Source: Halichondria panicea (Eukaryota > Porifera > Demospongiae > Suberitida > Halichondriidae). Taken from it: a DNA stretch of 64,000 nucleotides. A program made the translations under genes and the position numbers. Shown here piece by piece: positions 13,984-25,537 of the stretch; within the stretch, counting starts at the first letter, position 1; each line of letters begins with the position of its first letter. Where the stretch lies: NCBI RefSeq assembly GCF_963675165.1, contig NC_087381.1:4403378-4467377 (forward strand). The letters run 5' to 3'. A model generated the notes under the pieces. The model was not told the origin of the DNA. It did not search any database and saw only the letters and a list, made by a program, of their open reading frames with translations.

Positions 13984-15448
13984 ATGGAACCATAGATTGA
14001 AGAGAGAGGGATAGGAAACGGAGTGGTGCACGTGATGATTTTACATTGAATCTGCAGTGGAGCCTCGAAAATTATCCGCGCTACGCCCTATGAACGAGGC
14101 TATTAAGCACACTTTTGCCGGGTAACTCCCAAAGCTGTGTTTCCTCGAGACATAATCTCTTTCAGCAACTTAAAACACGCCTAGTCCATGAGCCACGTGT
14201 AGTACTTGCTAATGACTGACCACACCCAGTAAAAAGAGACTTTCCAATAAAGTTATATGTTCCCAAGGCTGTTTTAGAGCTATTGGAACATGTAACGTGT
14301 AAGCGTGCTGGTTATGACTACTACAATAGGTATAGACCTTGAAATATAAGTGAGTTGCACGGACTAAGCACAGTTACTTGTAGTTTATTATGCACTGAGT
14401 GTAGAAATAGATATTGTTGTGATGGCCTCGATTAAACCGCAGCGTAGCGCGGATGTTACTCGAGATACAAACCGTTTCCTATCCCTCTAACTCTTCAATC
14501 TATGATGGAACGCCGTTTGCGACAAAATTCAGGCAGAATGTGATAGGCGTGTGCATCCAATATAAAATCGATTTTTGAAGATCGATTTTTAATAATCGAT
14601 TTTTTACAGTTGATTTTCGATTTACACGTGAACGATCTTTGACAATCGATCTGATAATCGATTTTTGAAATTCGATTTTTGATAATCGATTTTTGATAAT
14701 CTATTTTTGATAATCGATTTTTGATAATCGATTTTAGAACTGCTCTGAAGGTGGGCTGGGGGGGCCCCTGTCTAAAGCTGTATCACGTGATACTATCCAT
14801 TGAAGAAGCCACTATTCATGACTTCTATTCTATCTGGAATCACCAAACTCTTTCTCAGCTCTTTCTCTAAGCACACACAAGATGGCCAAATAAAACAGTG
14901 CTGGCGAGAAAGCATACAAAAATGGGTGCATGAAGAAACTTAAATAAGATAGCACCAACTGAGCAGTTCTAAAATTAATGATTTTTACTGTGACTTATGG
15001 CCCTCCTTTTTAATGGTTCCAAAAAACAATAATGTTTCGCTTTTGCGTTATAGTCTATCATGTGAGATAGCTAACCAAGCCAAGCTTTGATTCCAGGCCG
15101 CGGAGAAGGAGTTTGTGCATGTTCTGAGTTTCAAGGGCGGCCTAACTGTAGCCTTGAATCCATTTTAATCGGCCTGGATTCGAGGCTAGTATATCAATCA
15201 ATTGCAATCGAGTTTTAAAAATCGATTATCAAAAATCGAATTTCAAAAATCGATTATTAAAAATCGATTATCAAAAATCGAATTTCAAAAATCGATTATC
15301 AGATCGATTGTCAAAGATCGTTCACGTGTAAATCGAAAATCAACTGTAAAAAATCGATTATTAAAAATCGATCTTCAAAAATCGATTTTATATTGGATGC
15401 ACACGCCTATCAGATTCTGCCTGAATTTTGTCGCAAACGGCGTTCCAT
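13984..15448. mobile_element. Long-TIR element built of ATCGATTTTTGA repeats, 8-base target duplication
   Basis: Termini atggaacgccgtttgcgac / gtcgcaaacggcgttccat are the ends of inverted repeats more than 200 bases long (14512-14740 and 15210-15448). The inner part of each arm is an array of variants of aatcgatttttgat. Direct repeats ATAGGTGT at 13976-13983 and 15449-15456 form an 8-base target duplication, as in hAT transposons. The left terminus is interrupted by the MITE 13991-14504. The central 350 bases have no ORF but contain a TAGCCTCG-type fragment near 15085-15187. Without the insert the element is about 940 bases and non-autonomous. Confidence 0.88.
13991..14504. mobile_element. 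CATAGATTGAA MITE nested in the ATCGATT element
   Basis: Left end catagattgaagagagaggg and right end ccctctaactcttcaatctatg are inverted, with aggaaacgg / ccgtttcct further in. The target duplication ATGGAAC is at 13984-13990 and 14505-14511, and is itself the first seven bases of the host element. Same family as 8154-8892. Confidence 0.88.
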
Positions 15449-15484
15449 ATAGGTGTAAATCCATGGGGATTTCCAACTGCATGG

Positions 15485-16601
15485 CCGGTGTCATAAAATT
15501 TTAGGCCCCCCATGAGATTGGGCCCCCTCGGGCCTAGAATTTTAACATTTTAGGCCCCCCATTAACAGCGCAACAGCGGTAACATTATGTGACAGTCACA
15601 GTGCATTCTCAAAATACACCAATACAGTCTTCTATGGTCTTCACAGTCTATGCAGTGCCAGTTACTGAATGCAGCTCTCCTCACACACACACATTTCATG
15701 CATGTACAGTAGTATACCACAGGGCACTGGTCTCACAGCCATCACACTGGACCATGTCATTCTATGAATCAGGCCTCATGCAGCACAAAGCACATATAGG
15801 TGCCAACTGTCCCGAATTGGTCAGGAGTCTAGACTGTCCAAGATTACCCTTGCCTTGAAAGGAAACTGCTTGTGATTCCACCATAGATACAACAGTTTCT
15901 CTCTTGACTTCTATCTATGATTCCACATTACTTGAGATCTGAGCCAGTGATGCTATTGGAGCATCGGATCCCCACAACAATTTACATCTTCTATGTAGGC
16001 AAACATGGAGGAAGATATGAATTGTTGTCTTTGCACTGAAAATTGTGTGCTTTATACTTTATAATAATTATGAATTCACAAAATTTTGCCTCCTCTGGCG
16101 GCCAGCCGCTTGGGGATAATGCCGCCATGTTTTGTCCTGAAATTTGGCAGAGAAAGTAAGCACGAAGTTGCCAATATGGCGATAGCTATGCACAACATTG
16201 ATTATCTTACAGGCAGATCCAAAATTGCAGAGCTGCATCAAAGCTTATAGCTATAAGCATGAGTAACTCGAGGCTAGAGTATAACTTGAAAGGTAAATTT
16301 TCCTTCACTTTGAATTCCATGATAGAATAATAATGCAAACATTTTTGCTACTTTGATACAGAGTCTTTGCATGCATGCAGTCTCTTTGATGCTTTGTCAA
16401 CTAATAGAGCTAACCTTACCATATTATTATATCTCTTTGACTTCTTTCATTGTGCAGAAAAAAGGATAGCAGAAGAGGGGGGCCTAGAATTTTAACAGAT
16501 TGGACCCCCTGGGGGGCCTAAACTGTTAACATTCTAGGCCCGGGGGGCCCAAAATTTTAAAATTCTAGGCCCTGGGGGGGCCCAGAATTTTATGACACCG
16601 G
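15485..16601. mobile_element. TIR element with GGCCCCC / CTAGAATTTTAA subterminal repeats
   Basis: The left end contains ggtgtcataaaattttaggc and the right end ccagaattttatgacacc, inverted. Each end carries several variants of ggcctagaattttaac and runs of C or G. The 1.1-kb interior has no recognisable transposase. I could not define a convincing target duplication. Confidence 0.72.
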
Positions 16602-16818
16602 GCCTGGATTATCCATGCATGCTAGCACTATAATTTATAGGCGGAGGACTGAGAGGACGACAACATCACGTGCATGGACAATGGAATGTCAATTAACATG
16701 CAGAAAGATGCTGATGATGGGAGGGGTATAGGCATGCACTACACTTCGGGATTTCTTCAGTTTCGTATTTTCAAAGGGAATGTTAATTGGATTGGCCATG
16801 CATGAGCTAGTGAACTCA

Positions 16819-16909
16819 TAGCCTCGTTCCCAGGCCGATCCGTCTCCAATTGAACGCTGAGTCGACCTAGCGTTCAATTGGAGACGGATTGGCCTGGGAA
16901 TGAGGCTTA
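16819..16909. repeat. Foldback MITE TAGCCTCG, TGAACTCA duplication
   Basis: A 91-base near-perfect palindrome (tagcctcgttcccaggccga ... ggcctgggaatgaggctta) with gtctccaattgaacgct and its complement at the centre. It is flanked by TGAACTCA at 16811-16818 and 16910-16917. Close relative of 1571-1666. Confidence 0.88.
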
Positions 16910-16917
16910 TGAACTCA

Positions 16918-17450
16918 TTGCATGTAAAAGTTCTGGAGGTTGCCACCACCGTAAATTGAGACTCTGTTGTATAACAGCAAAACAATGTGCAGCATCAATC
17001 ACAATCACACAATCACTGTACCTGAACACAAATTTGAGTATACATTCCACACACACATACAAATATAAACACACTGGTTACAATTCAAACAGTTGACTCT
17101 CTACTTTCTCTCTAGTTTCAGTGTCCTTCTCCGTTGACTGTTTAACCCTTTGGCCTTTGCTGTACTGAGAGCTGTGTGTGTATGGAGGGGGAGGGAAATT
17201 AATCGTGGCCATCATAATTACATTATACTTGATCAGAGCCCGCTCTTGTATAAAGGCCGCACTGAAATAGTAGCCTCCCTATATACAGCCCACCTTCAGT
17301 GCAATAGAAGCCGCTCTCAAACAGTATAGCCTCAGTGAAATTTGAGGCTATGTCTCTACACGTGGCAGCCATATAATTATTGATACTGATATCCTGACTG
17401 GTACATGGTATCTACGGTAGCAGCTTGTTAGTGCTTTTGAAAGACTTCCT
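16918..17450. other. No gene recognised
   Basis: Short ORFs only. I see no splice-consistent coding sequence and no clear inverted repeats. Confidence 0.4.
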
Positions 17451-17451
17451 C

Positions 17452-18052
17452 ATGGCAGAGCTCAAGTTTGTGCAGGTGAAAAAGAAGTAAGTCTTTTGAT
17501 GACAAACTAAAGGTTGATGAATTAGCTGGGGCAAAATGATACGGTATACGAGATGAGTTAATCGCATCTACGAGAATGACAAAGTGCTTATTATTACAAA
17601 TGAACAGCCTAAAAAGGTCTCTGAATACAGTATAAATTATTTCGTGGGCAAGCTGACTCGATGAAAATTTACCCACGAAAACATAGGTGTAGTTTACCAG
17701 AACGCATGCAATGCAGTACACGTAACGAACTTTTTACTGACAAAATCTTATGCTACCAACGCAAGTTGAGCTAGTGAGTCACCTACGCTCAGTAACGACA
17801 GCAGTTCACTGCTGTACGAATTGTTTATCACACGAAAATTACCTGCATACAGTGTGGTCACATTTAGTTGCCCACAATCTAAAGGAGGTCCAATGTACTG
17901 ATTACTTTAATGAATGTCACCTGTTAACGAATGAGTTGAAAGGAGATGGAGAACGTGAGCGTCTCTCAGCAGACGATGAGAGTTGGTTCTTCATGTCCGC
18001 CGTCCTGTTATATGCACCCTCAGGAGGAGCACGTTCGGCACTGTGTGTGTGA
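17452..18052 (+). CDS. Possible two-exon fragment of an unknown gene
   Basis: An ATG at 17452 opens MAELKFVQVKK and runs into a consensus donor (aagaa|gtaagt). A phase-2 acceptor at gctagtgag near 17776 would join it to the open frame ending at 18052 (…SWFFMSAVLLYAPSGG…). The product is unrecognised. On the opposite strand 17990-17920 also looks like a start exon (MKNQLSSSAERRSRSPSPF, then a donor), so the coding strand is undecided. Confidence 0.2.
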
Positions 18053-18819
18053 GTGTGGGTGGTTAATAACTGCATGATATTCAGCATTATAATACCGCGT
18101 TTAGAATGTGAGGTTCTTTCAATCGCATAGATTGCAAACAAAAGACATGCAAAGAGTGAGAATGCGCATGCAATTCGCAACGCAATAGGGCTTGAACAGC
18201 ATCATTCGCAAATGAGTTAACAATTGATGTGCATTAAAAGCCAAGCCAGATATGCGATAGTAAAGTGTATGGCAGGCATTATGTGCTACGTACATGTACG
18301 TACTGCCCATGCAGTCTATGTATAAATTTGGACTTTGAACTAAACACTACATTATACATACTACATGTAACTATTACATGTTATTACAAAAGGAAACTCA
18401 ACGAAGGCTGCCATCATTCAAAAAGGTAAAGGTAAAAATAAGGGGTTGTGTGTAGCGATGCCATGTTAGTCCTGGGCATTGTATAAGAAAACTAATTGAT
18501 TATTCGGTGACCTAACAAATTCTAAAAAGGTGTATGGCCATACTGCTGGGATGAAGAAAGCTCACACACAAGATTCACATTGTTCTACAACTGCATGTAT
18601 GGCATCTGAATAAACTGTACTATGTACACACCGAGACAATTATTTAATAATGCACAGAGAATACAATGGCCACCAGATAACGTACATATTAAGCTGGTCT
18701 CCCCTATGTATAGCCAGTCATGCAAGTTTTAGACAAAGAGTTTAATACTTACCCTTCAGTACTAAATCATTACTGCTGTTGTAATTTGTACATCGGTGAT
18801 CATCACTAACGCAAGAGTA

Positions 18820-19041
18820 CCGTATAGCGGGTAATTTTTTGTGGGGTACAAAATTTCGTGTTTTTCGAGGAAATTAAAACTGGGATAAACTTCCACGCAC
18901 TGGTATTTCACATGCATTTTTGGTAGGTGTGGTTTCCTGGCATTGAAACGCGAAAATCATAACCCACGAAAATGTATGCCGAGGGCTCTGAAACCAAGTA
19001 GCAAAAATTTTGCACCCGCGAAAATTTCCCGCTATACAGTA
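18820..19041. repeat. MITE of the TACCGTATAGCG family
   Basis: Begins taccgtatagcgggtaattt and ends aatttcccgctatacagta. It sits between the two copies of the segmental duplication. Confidence 0.78.
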
Positions 19042-19586
19042 TTATGATAATTATACTGACCAATCCAAGTGCGCTTTTAAATTGGTGCTGTGGTTAAACT
19101 TCGAGGCGATTCTTGATAGATTGTGTCACACGCACTTGGATTGGTCGGTATGCAAATTCCAAGCCCATGAAAGATAGGATCAAGGAAATTACGTTGCTAC
19201 ATCTGATCCACAGCATGCCTACGTTCGATACTCTCTATTTGCTAATGTTACCCATTACCTTTCCCATCTGGTTAAAAACAATAGTAAGTATTTTTGACGT
19301 AGATCTGACAGAATGTCTCCTGTGTACAGTCTATTGGAGTGGGTACTCTTCCTAATGAACTCTTGATTACGAGGAAAATCACTAGGCTATAATTAAACCA
19401 CATCGGTATACGTATGTACTGTAGTGACGCCATGTTAGTGCTGGGCTCTGTATAAGTGATTATTTGGCATTCTAAAAGGTGCATGGGCACAATAATTATA
19501 TTCATACTCCTGGGATGAAATTGGAAAGAAAAGCCCACACACCAAATTCACATTGTTCTACAACTGTATATATAGATATAGTATGT

Positions 19587-19778
19587 GACCGAGTGTTTTA
19601 TGAAGGCACAAGTACAAGGACGAAGCCCCAAGGGTGAGTTGCCTGTAAATAAAACCCGAGGATTCTTATATCACGACGAATCCTACCAAATCATGCGAAC
19701 GAGGCTACGCAATCGTGTAAAACTAATATAACACGGAATGGACTGTATTATACCCTTGTTACCTTGACAACGTGATAT
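19587..19778. repeat. Repeat GACCGAGTGTTTTATGAA, copy 1
   Basis: Starts gaccgagtgttttatgaa and ends ccttgacaacgtgatat. The second copy at 24053-24250 begins and ends with nearly the same words. The paralogous sequence at about 18599 lacks it, giving a natural empty site. Confidence 0.65.
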
Positions 19779-19890
19779 AAGGCATCTGAATAAACTGTAT
19801 TATGTATGCACAGAGACATTTAATGCACAGAGAATACAATGGCTACTAGACAACGTATGTATTAAGCAGGCTTGCCCATTTTATATAGCA

Positions 19891-20455
19891 GCCAATATTG
19901 TCATAGAAGTTCTTAATTGCACTAGACAACTTTACAAGGGAGCATCTTATACTTAGTATATATACTTACCCTTCATACATAGTCAGTAATGAAGGGTAAA
20001 TTATATAATAGCACATAAAGAGGCTAGTAGAAAAAGCCATTTGACAACTTTAACGTGAAAGAATAATTAGGACACTCAATCTAGTTCCAACTCAAAAGAA
20101 GTACATACACTATGCACAACTGAACATCTTGCTATTCTCGGTAGAGCCTGTCCACGTGGCCCGAGGCGCATGGGCGGCCGTAGAGATCTAGATTAATTAC
20201 CGTACTGATTCGATTTAAGGTGACACTATTTAATTTTATGCAATGGGGCTGTACAATGGATAAAGCTGTGGGTAGTCAGGAACAACTATCTGTCGATTAT
20301 AAGTACATGTAATCAACCACTGACATCTACATGTACTCTCCATAGGCACCAAAATAAATCACTCTGAAGTTCTGCTGTATACAAGTACGTGTTGTATAAT
20401 TATACAAGGCTAAAGTTTAGCATACAATGGGTAATTGTTTATACAGACCACCTAC
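19891..20455. other. Unassigned sequence downstream of the LysM gene
   Basis: No independent gene is seen. It would hold the 3' UTR of the LysM gene. If gatc|gtaagt at 20460 is used as a donor instead of reading the TAA, a further short exon could start at 20187, but its sequence does not look conserved. Confidence 0.35.
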
Positions 20456-21270
20456 TTACGATCTCTGAGCCAGCTTTTCTGCAAACTGACGTGACAGTAT
20501 CAACTGCTCGTCTGCTGAGTTTAGTATACCAGCAATACTCTTAACCCCTTCACCACCAGCGCCACTATCGGACTCGTATCTTCTCCGAGATGAATTCTTT
20601 GATCTAACCTCCTCATCTTCCTCAAGTGAGCGACCATTCAAGCTCGAGCTAGTCTCATTTTGTTGCCGTCCATTTTCAGACGGTAATTGTTCACTAGAAG
20701 CTCTTCTTTGGCCTGACATTATCGACTGGTTAATAGGGGATCCACTGCTGCACAATTCGTTGCTATTGGTAATGGGTATTTTGAGGATAGGACGAATGTG
20801 GAGAGAGTCAGTGTTCCAAAGATTATTCATACGCTGAATTTGCTGGATCTGTGTATGCGTGTGCGTTTGTGTGAGTCGCCTAACATATTTTTTAGGAAAC
20901 TCTATTTCGTTCTTACCCTAATAACTACCCTGTTGAGGCTAAAAGCAGCATTAATAAGAGGAGAGCACCCTTGTTACAGTTGCTAATAGCTACTAAGTGG
21001 CTTACAGAAAGAGCATGCTGCTACTAGCACTATAGACAATGGAGCACTTACTGTTATATTATACTTAAGTGCCAGCCCCTGCAATGTGTCTCCTTCCTCT
21101 ACAGTGTGGTGCATACAGTGCCTGGGGGTCCCTGGGGCTTGAAACGATAGATTGGGGGACTGTTTGACTGTACCGTATGATCGGGAACTTCCAACGCTTG
21201 TAACTAGGCCAGTCTTTGAGGATGAGCTTTGAGACGTCTCAGAGATTTGTATAGGAGTCGATGAGGCCAT
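20456..21270 (-). CDS. LYSMD2: LysM-domain protein, LYSMD1/LYSMD2-like
   Basis: Two exons: 21270-21052 and 20848-20456 (phase 0, donor aca|gtaagt, acceptor acacag|atc), about 203 residues; human LYSMD1 and LYSMD2 are 227 and 215. The N-terminus is serine-rich with RSYGTVKQ, resembling the RSYGS motif of that family. The LysM domain is split by the intron: HTVEEGDTLQGLALKYNIT, then IQQIQRMNNLWNTDS and LKIPI. The C-terminus (GILNSADEQLILSRQFAEKL) matches the helical tail shared by LYSMD1/2. No membrane segment is present, so LYSMD3/4 is unlikely. The function of these cytosolic LysM proteins in animals is poorly known. Which of LYSMD1 or LYSMD2 is the better match cannot be decided here. Confidence 0.85.
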
Positions 21271-21570
21271 AGTCCGAAGCTCAAACGGAATTTAGAGCAT
21301 ATCCATATCCATAAAGCCACCTACACAACATTGTTGCACTGACCACACCTCCCCACGCCCATTAACTATACATTTATACTGCGCATGCGCCTCATTGCGC
21401 CAATAACACCAAAGGCGCGCCACAACTGAAGGTTAAAATTATAATCATGCTCTCGATTTTTGTTTTCGTGTCCATGACTGACCGTGACCATTATCTATGC
21501 CATGACTATGAGCGACCACTAGCTTGTTGTGCAAAAGTATGTTAAACCATTCCTTCTTCTATCTATGGTT

Positions 21571-21590
21571 ATAATAATAATAATAATAAT
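21571..21590. repeat. (ATA)n tail of the LINE
   Basis: Twenty bases of ataata repeat at the 3' terminus of the minus-strand LINE; a trinucleotide tail of this kind is usual for CR1/L2-like elements. Confidence 0.85.
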
Positions 21591-22795
21591 CGATGCTTTA
21601 CAGTATGACTTTACATTTACACAAGGTGAATAGATTGCTGTGCGTCAGAAATTAAACATACTGACAGGAAGTTCCTAGAAGGAACACCTGACTAGATCTA
21701 CATAAAATGTATACATAATTTATACAGAGCAACAGGGACAGACTAGGTGACAAGTGCAAATTATTAATTGGTCAAAGCGTTCTAGAAAACTGTCCCAGAA
21801 ATGTTTGTAGAGTTGATTCTTGATAGTTGACATCGAGTGAGAGAGATCTATAAAAGGGAGGGCGTTCCAGAGTCTGACCAATCTTTTGAAGTAAAAGTGT
21901 CTTGTTGTGTTTGAGCGATGATGACCTTTATGACCTAGCTTGTGATTAGACGATAGTCTTGTGTTGCTGGTAGAGAATGATATGAACTCAGTAATGTCGA
22001 AGTTGTCTACTGGTTTTTGGAGACACCTGACGGCGAATATGACATCTTGCAACTCTAGCCAGTTCATTAGTGGCAAAAGGTCCAGTTTAATGAGGCGACT
22101 TTTGTAGTCGAGACTATCAGATCTACATGTAAGGTTCAGAATAAACTTTGAAGATCTTCTCTGGATTTGTTCCACTTTTGTGATGGCCTTGTGTGTCTGT
22201 GGTCTCCACAGTTGCGAACAAAATGTTAAATTAGATCTAACAAGCGTAGTATAAAGTGTTCTTTTTGTGTGGAGATCATGAGAGCATTGAGTGTTTCTTT
22301 TAATAAGGTACAAACAGCTGTAGGCCTTCGAACATAGGTTGTTGATATGTTGGTCCCAGGAGAGACTATTCTGGATGGTCACTCTCAGGTCTTTGTGAGA
22401 GTCTCTTGTTAAGATTAGCTTTGAGTCCAAATTGTATAGCGAGTCATGAATGGTTTTACCAAAGTGGAGGTAGACACATTTGTCTAAATTGAGTGATAAG
22501 TTCCAGTCCTTGCACCATGTGACAAGATGGTCTAGATCAGATTGCAGGTCAACTTGGTCTTCTGCATTGGCTATTCGCTTCACTAGTTTAGTGTCATCTG
22601 CATAGATATATATGGACGAATTAACGATTGGAGTGGTGATATATCATTGACATAATTATACTAAAAACAACAGAGGACCGAGAATGCTGCCTTGAGGTAC
22701 GCCTAATAGCACTGATAGTGATGAAGAGTTTGTTCCCTCTAAACAGACATAGTGGCAGAGAACAGAGAAGCCAAAGTGTAACCACACAATGACCA
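21571..22795 (-). mobile_element. LINE fragment (CR1/L2/Jockey-type), decayed and 5'-truncated
   Basis: On the minus strand the conserved GVPQGSILGPLLF is at about 22667-22706, and the YADD motif (YIYADDTKLVKRI) at about 22575-22613. The C-terminal region ends CTCHLVCPCCSV near 21720. A frame change and stop between the two motifs (around 22615-22660) mark it as non-functional. Upstream reverse transcriptase and the APE endonuclease are missing. The 3' end is a short (ATT)n tail at 21571-21590, typical of this group rather than poly-A. Its truncated end lies about 85 bases before the start codon of the plus-strand secreted gene. Confidence 0.88.
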
Positions 22796-22878
22796 TGACT
22801 TGTAGTACTGAAACCAAAACCACATCACATGACATAGGCTGTGACAGTGCTGCAGACCTGGACTGGTGCTGTCTCAAG

Positions 22879-25276
22879 ATGCTACTGTTACTTGCCTTAC
22901 AGAGTCTACTGGTGTGCTCACTTCATAGTGGCCAGGCAGTAGCTAACCCTGTGGCTTCTCTTGTGGAGACCACTTGTGCTAACAGTTGTTCCTGTAGTGA
23001 TATGGAAGATTTTACGCAAAAATCAGCAAGAAAAGTGGAAGCACACTTTGGTATGTATATCACTGCATGTTCGACTGCATGCATGCATGTGATCTTTTCA
23101 AATGCATACAGAGGATTCGCTTGATGATCTATTGGAAAGCGTGGAAACTATGGTGTCCTCGCAGATTGATAGCATCTCAACTACTGCAGTAGAAAATATA
23201 TTACGAAATTTTACAAGTGAGTATTTAGAATTGTCCTTGTTAATTAACTATTTCAATCCTCAATTAATTGTGCATGGTTTAATTTTTGATTTCAGACGAG
23301 AACTCACTGGCTCTTACAAGACTGAACAATTCAACTGTGCAGCAAGCAAGCAATTTGCAGGAATTATTGCTCCAGGTTGAAACCATGAGAGAAGAAATAT
23401 TTCGAAGGCTCGAAGATCTAAAAACTCAGCAAATTTTGCTATTTAATTCAACTTTGATGGAACTCAGGACTCATTTCGAGCAACTGATGACTACATCACA
23501 GGCTGGTCGCCCTTCTCCCACGGAAGAACTCAGGCACGAAATTGGCGATATTAAGGATACAGTGAATATGCTATTACAACTGCAACGACAAAATATGGAA
23601 AGACCATGTAAGATACATGCATTTATTTATGACTTGTGTTCCATTGACTTGTAATAGTGGAACCTCCGAATAAAGGACTATAAATAGACAACATTTGTTC
23701 GGAGGTATATAGAAAAAATGACGAAAGCATTGTCAGTATAGTGTATCAAGAGTACTCTTATCTACTCTTGAGTGTAACATACATAATTATATACATGCTA
23801 GTCTTGTCCCTTATTTAGAGCATTCTTTTTTATCTGAGATTCCAAACAGCTGTGCATGAACACACCTGTGGACACCTGGTGCACTTCTAAAATAGCTATC
23901 TGTCAATTTGAGGTTTCGTGAAACCTTGAGTGTGTATTACAAGGCAACAAGAAATCATAATGATATTGTCATTTCATTAGTGTCACAGTCACAGCGGCAG
24001 TCTCAATCGACAGTGCAAAAAGGTACGCAGGCACATGATCATAATAGCATGAGACCGAGTGTTTTATGAAATAACAGGCACAAGCACGAGGGCGAGTTGC
24101 CTAAATAAAAACAAGAGGATTCTCGTGCTTTATTGTGACGACCCCTTACAAATCATGCCTCGAGGTTAAGCGACCGTGTAATAAAAATAATATAACATGG
24201 AAGGGACAGTATGACTTTTATTACACCCTTGTAACCTTGACAACATGATATTAATGTACTATAATTTTAGCGACCATTATTAATGTTGAAACTATAGCTA
24301 TATGCATGTGAATGGTTTTTATTGCAGTTGTCACAGTGAAAAATCTCGATTCTCATAATTTTTTCCCCATTCAGTACCTGCATCTAATGGAACAGGAATT
24401 GCAACCAGCTCACCACTTGAACCCACACTTGGAGATATGATGGCGATTTTTTCAGCTGTTTTGTTGGGCTCCTATGAACATCCGGTTAATTCGTGCAAAG
24501 ATCTTCCTGAAGATTATTCGTCTGGTGATTACTATGTGTTGAACAACTGCAATAAAATTCCTGTGAAGGTATATTGTGATATGTCCAGGACAGCTTGCAA
24601 TAGTACAGGTGGGTGGAACAGAGTTTCCATGCTTGATATGACCAACTCAAGCCACGAATGCCCAACTGGTTTGAAATCTATTACAAGGGACACGAGTCCC
24701 CATCGTCTGTGTGGTAGTGTTCTTGGTAGTGGGGCTTGTAACTCAGTTATATTAAAAACTCATGGAATTTATTACTCAAAGGTTTGCGGGAAAATCAAAG
24801 GCTATCAATTCGGTGCTCCATATGCTTTTTACTATGAAGCAAAAGGAATAGAATCCAATTACGTTGAAGGAGTAAGTCTAACTTACGGAAATGCTGGATC
24901 TAGAAAACATATTTGGACTTTTGCAGCTGGACCAGATGAAACAAATGCTCTCGATTTTGTTTGCCCTTGTACTCGAACTGATCTTACTTGGGCTGGTAGT
25001 ATACCAAATTTTATCGGACAAAATTATTTTTGTGATACTGCTAACCATAACTTGCATTACTCAGCTGCTTACGAGAAAGAATTTTACGATGACCCGCTAT
25101 GGGATGGCAATGGTTGTGTGTCCACTAGTACCTGTTGCTGCTTTAACACTCCTCCATGGTTTTGTACCGAATTACCTGAGTCGACAAATTACGATATTGA
25201 GCTACGATTGTGCAATGGTCAAAGTATTAGTACATCTGAAACTCCAATCGAGGTTGTGGAGCTCTATGTCAAGTAA
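22879..25276 (+). CDS. Secreted coiled-coil protein with fibrinogen-like cysteine-rich C-terminal domain
   Basis: Five exons: 22879-23050, 23112-23216, 23296-23607, 23981-24022 and 24375-25276. All inner junctions are phase 1 and the total is exactly 511 codons. The ATG at 22879 gives a clear signal peptide (MLLLLALQSLLVCSLHSGQA); an in-frame ATG at 22789 would place it 30 residues in. Exons 2-3 encode a heptad-like helical region (LDDLLESVETMVS; LQELLLQVETMREEIFRRLE). Exon 5 has SCKDLPEDYSSGDYYVL, VYCDMS and GGWNRVSMLDMT, resembling the start of fibrinogen/ficolin domains, then a cysteine-rich block (CGKIKGYQFG, HIWTFAAG, DPLWDGNGC, CCCFNTPPWFC) and the end EVVELYVK. I know such domains from cnidarian and sponge secreted proteins; ligand and function are unknown. 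It is likely an oligomeric extracellular recognition or matrix protein. Confidence 0.85.
24053..24250. repeat. Repeat GACCGAGTGTTTTATGAA, copy 2
   Basis: Intronic (between exons 4 and 5 of the secreted gene); the ends match the copy at 19587-19778. Confidence 0.65.
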
Positions 25277-25537
25277 ACTACTGATAGCTAGATCATAATT
25301 TTAGTCATGGTAGCTAGCAAAATAACACTTGACATTAATTTTGATTAATTATGTGATTGACTTGCACGAACTATTAATTTTGTATTTAATACATGTAAGC
25401 AGGCTAGCCAGTGAGACTGACACATATTTGAAACCCCACTCCAAGCACCCTCCCTGTAATGTAGTGGGGTACAACACGTATAAAATTAGCCATTAATTGG
25501 AAACGGATCATGTGCTCCCATAAACTGCATAATAATG

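Larger units (their letters stand above)
18455..19890. repeat. Diverged tandem segmental duplication
   Basis: 18455-18710 and 19424-19880 share the same order of phrases: gatgccatgttagtcctggg / gacgccatgttagtgctggg, then tgctgggatgaa / tcctgggatgaa, cacattgttctacaactg, ggcatctgaataaactgt and gcacagagaatacaatggc. The second copy has an extra 190-200 bases (19587-19778), which is a repeat found again at 24053-24250. No coding content is recognised. Confidence 0.75.

Noticed and set aside
15202-15504. A plus-strand ORF with repeated KNRLSKIEFQKS units
   Set aside because: The repetition comes from the ATCGATT motif array in a transposon arm; the opposite arm does not encode it and no start context supports it.
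19113-19355. A possible exon (ORF with donor-like atagtaagt near 19283)
   Set aside because: It lies between copies of a segmental duplication and next to a short inverted repeat; no acceptor, partner exon or homology was found.
20076-20187. A possible third exon of the LysM gene
   Set aside because: The gtaagt at 20459 overlaps the TAA that gives a family-typical C-terminus, and the candidate exon encodes no conserved sequence.
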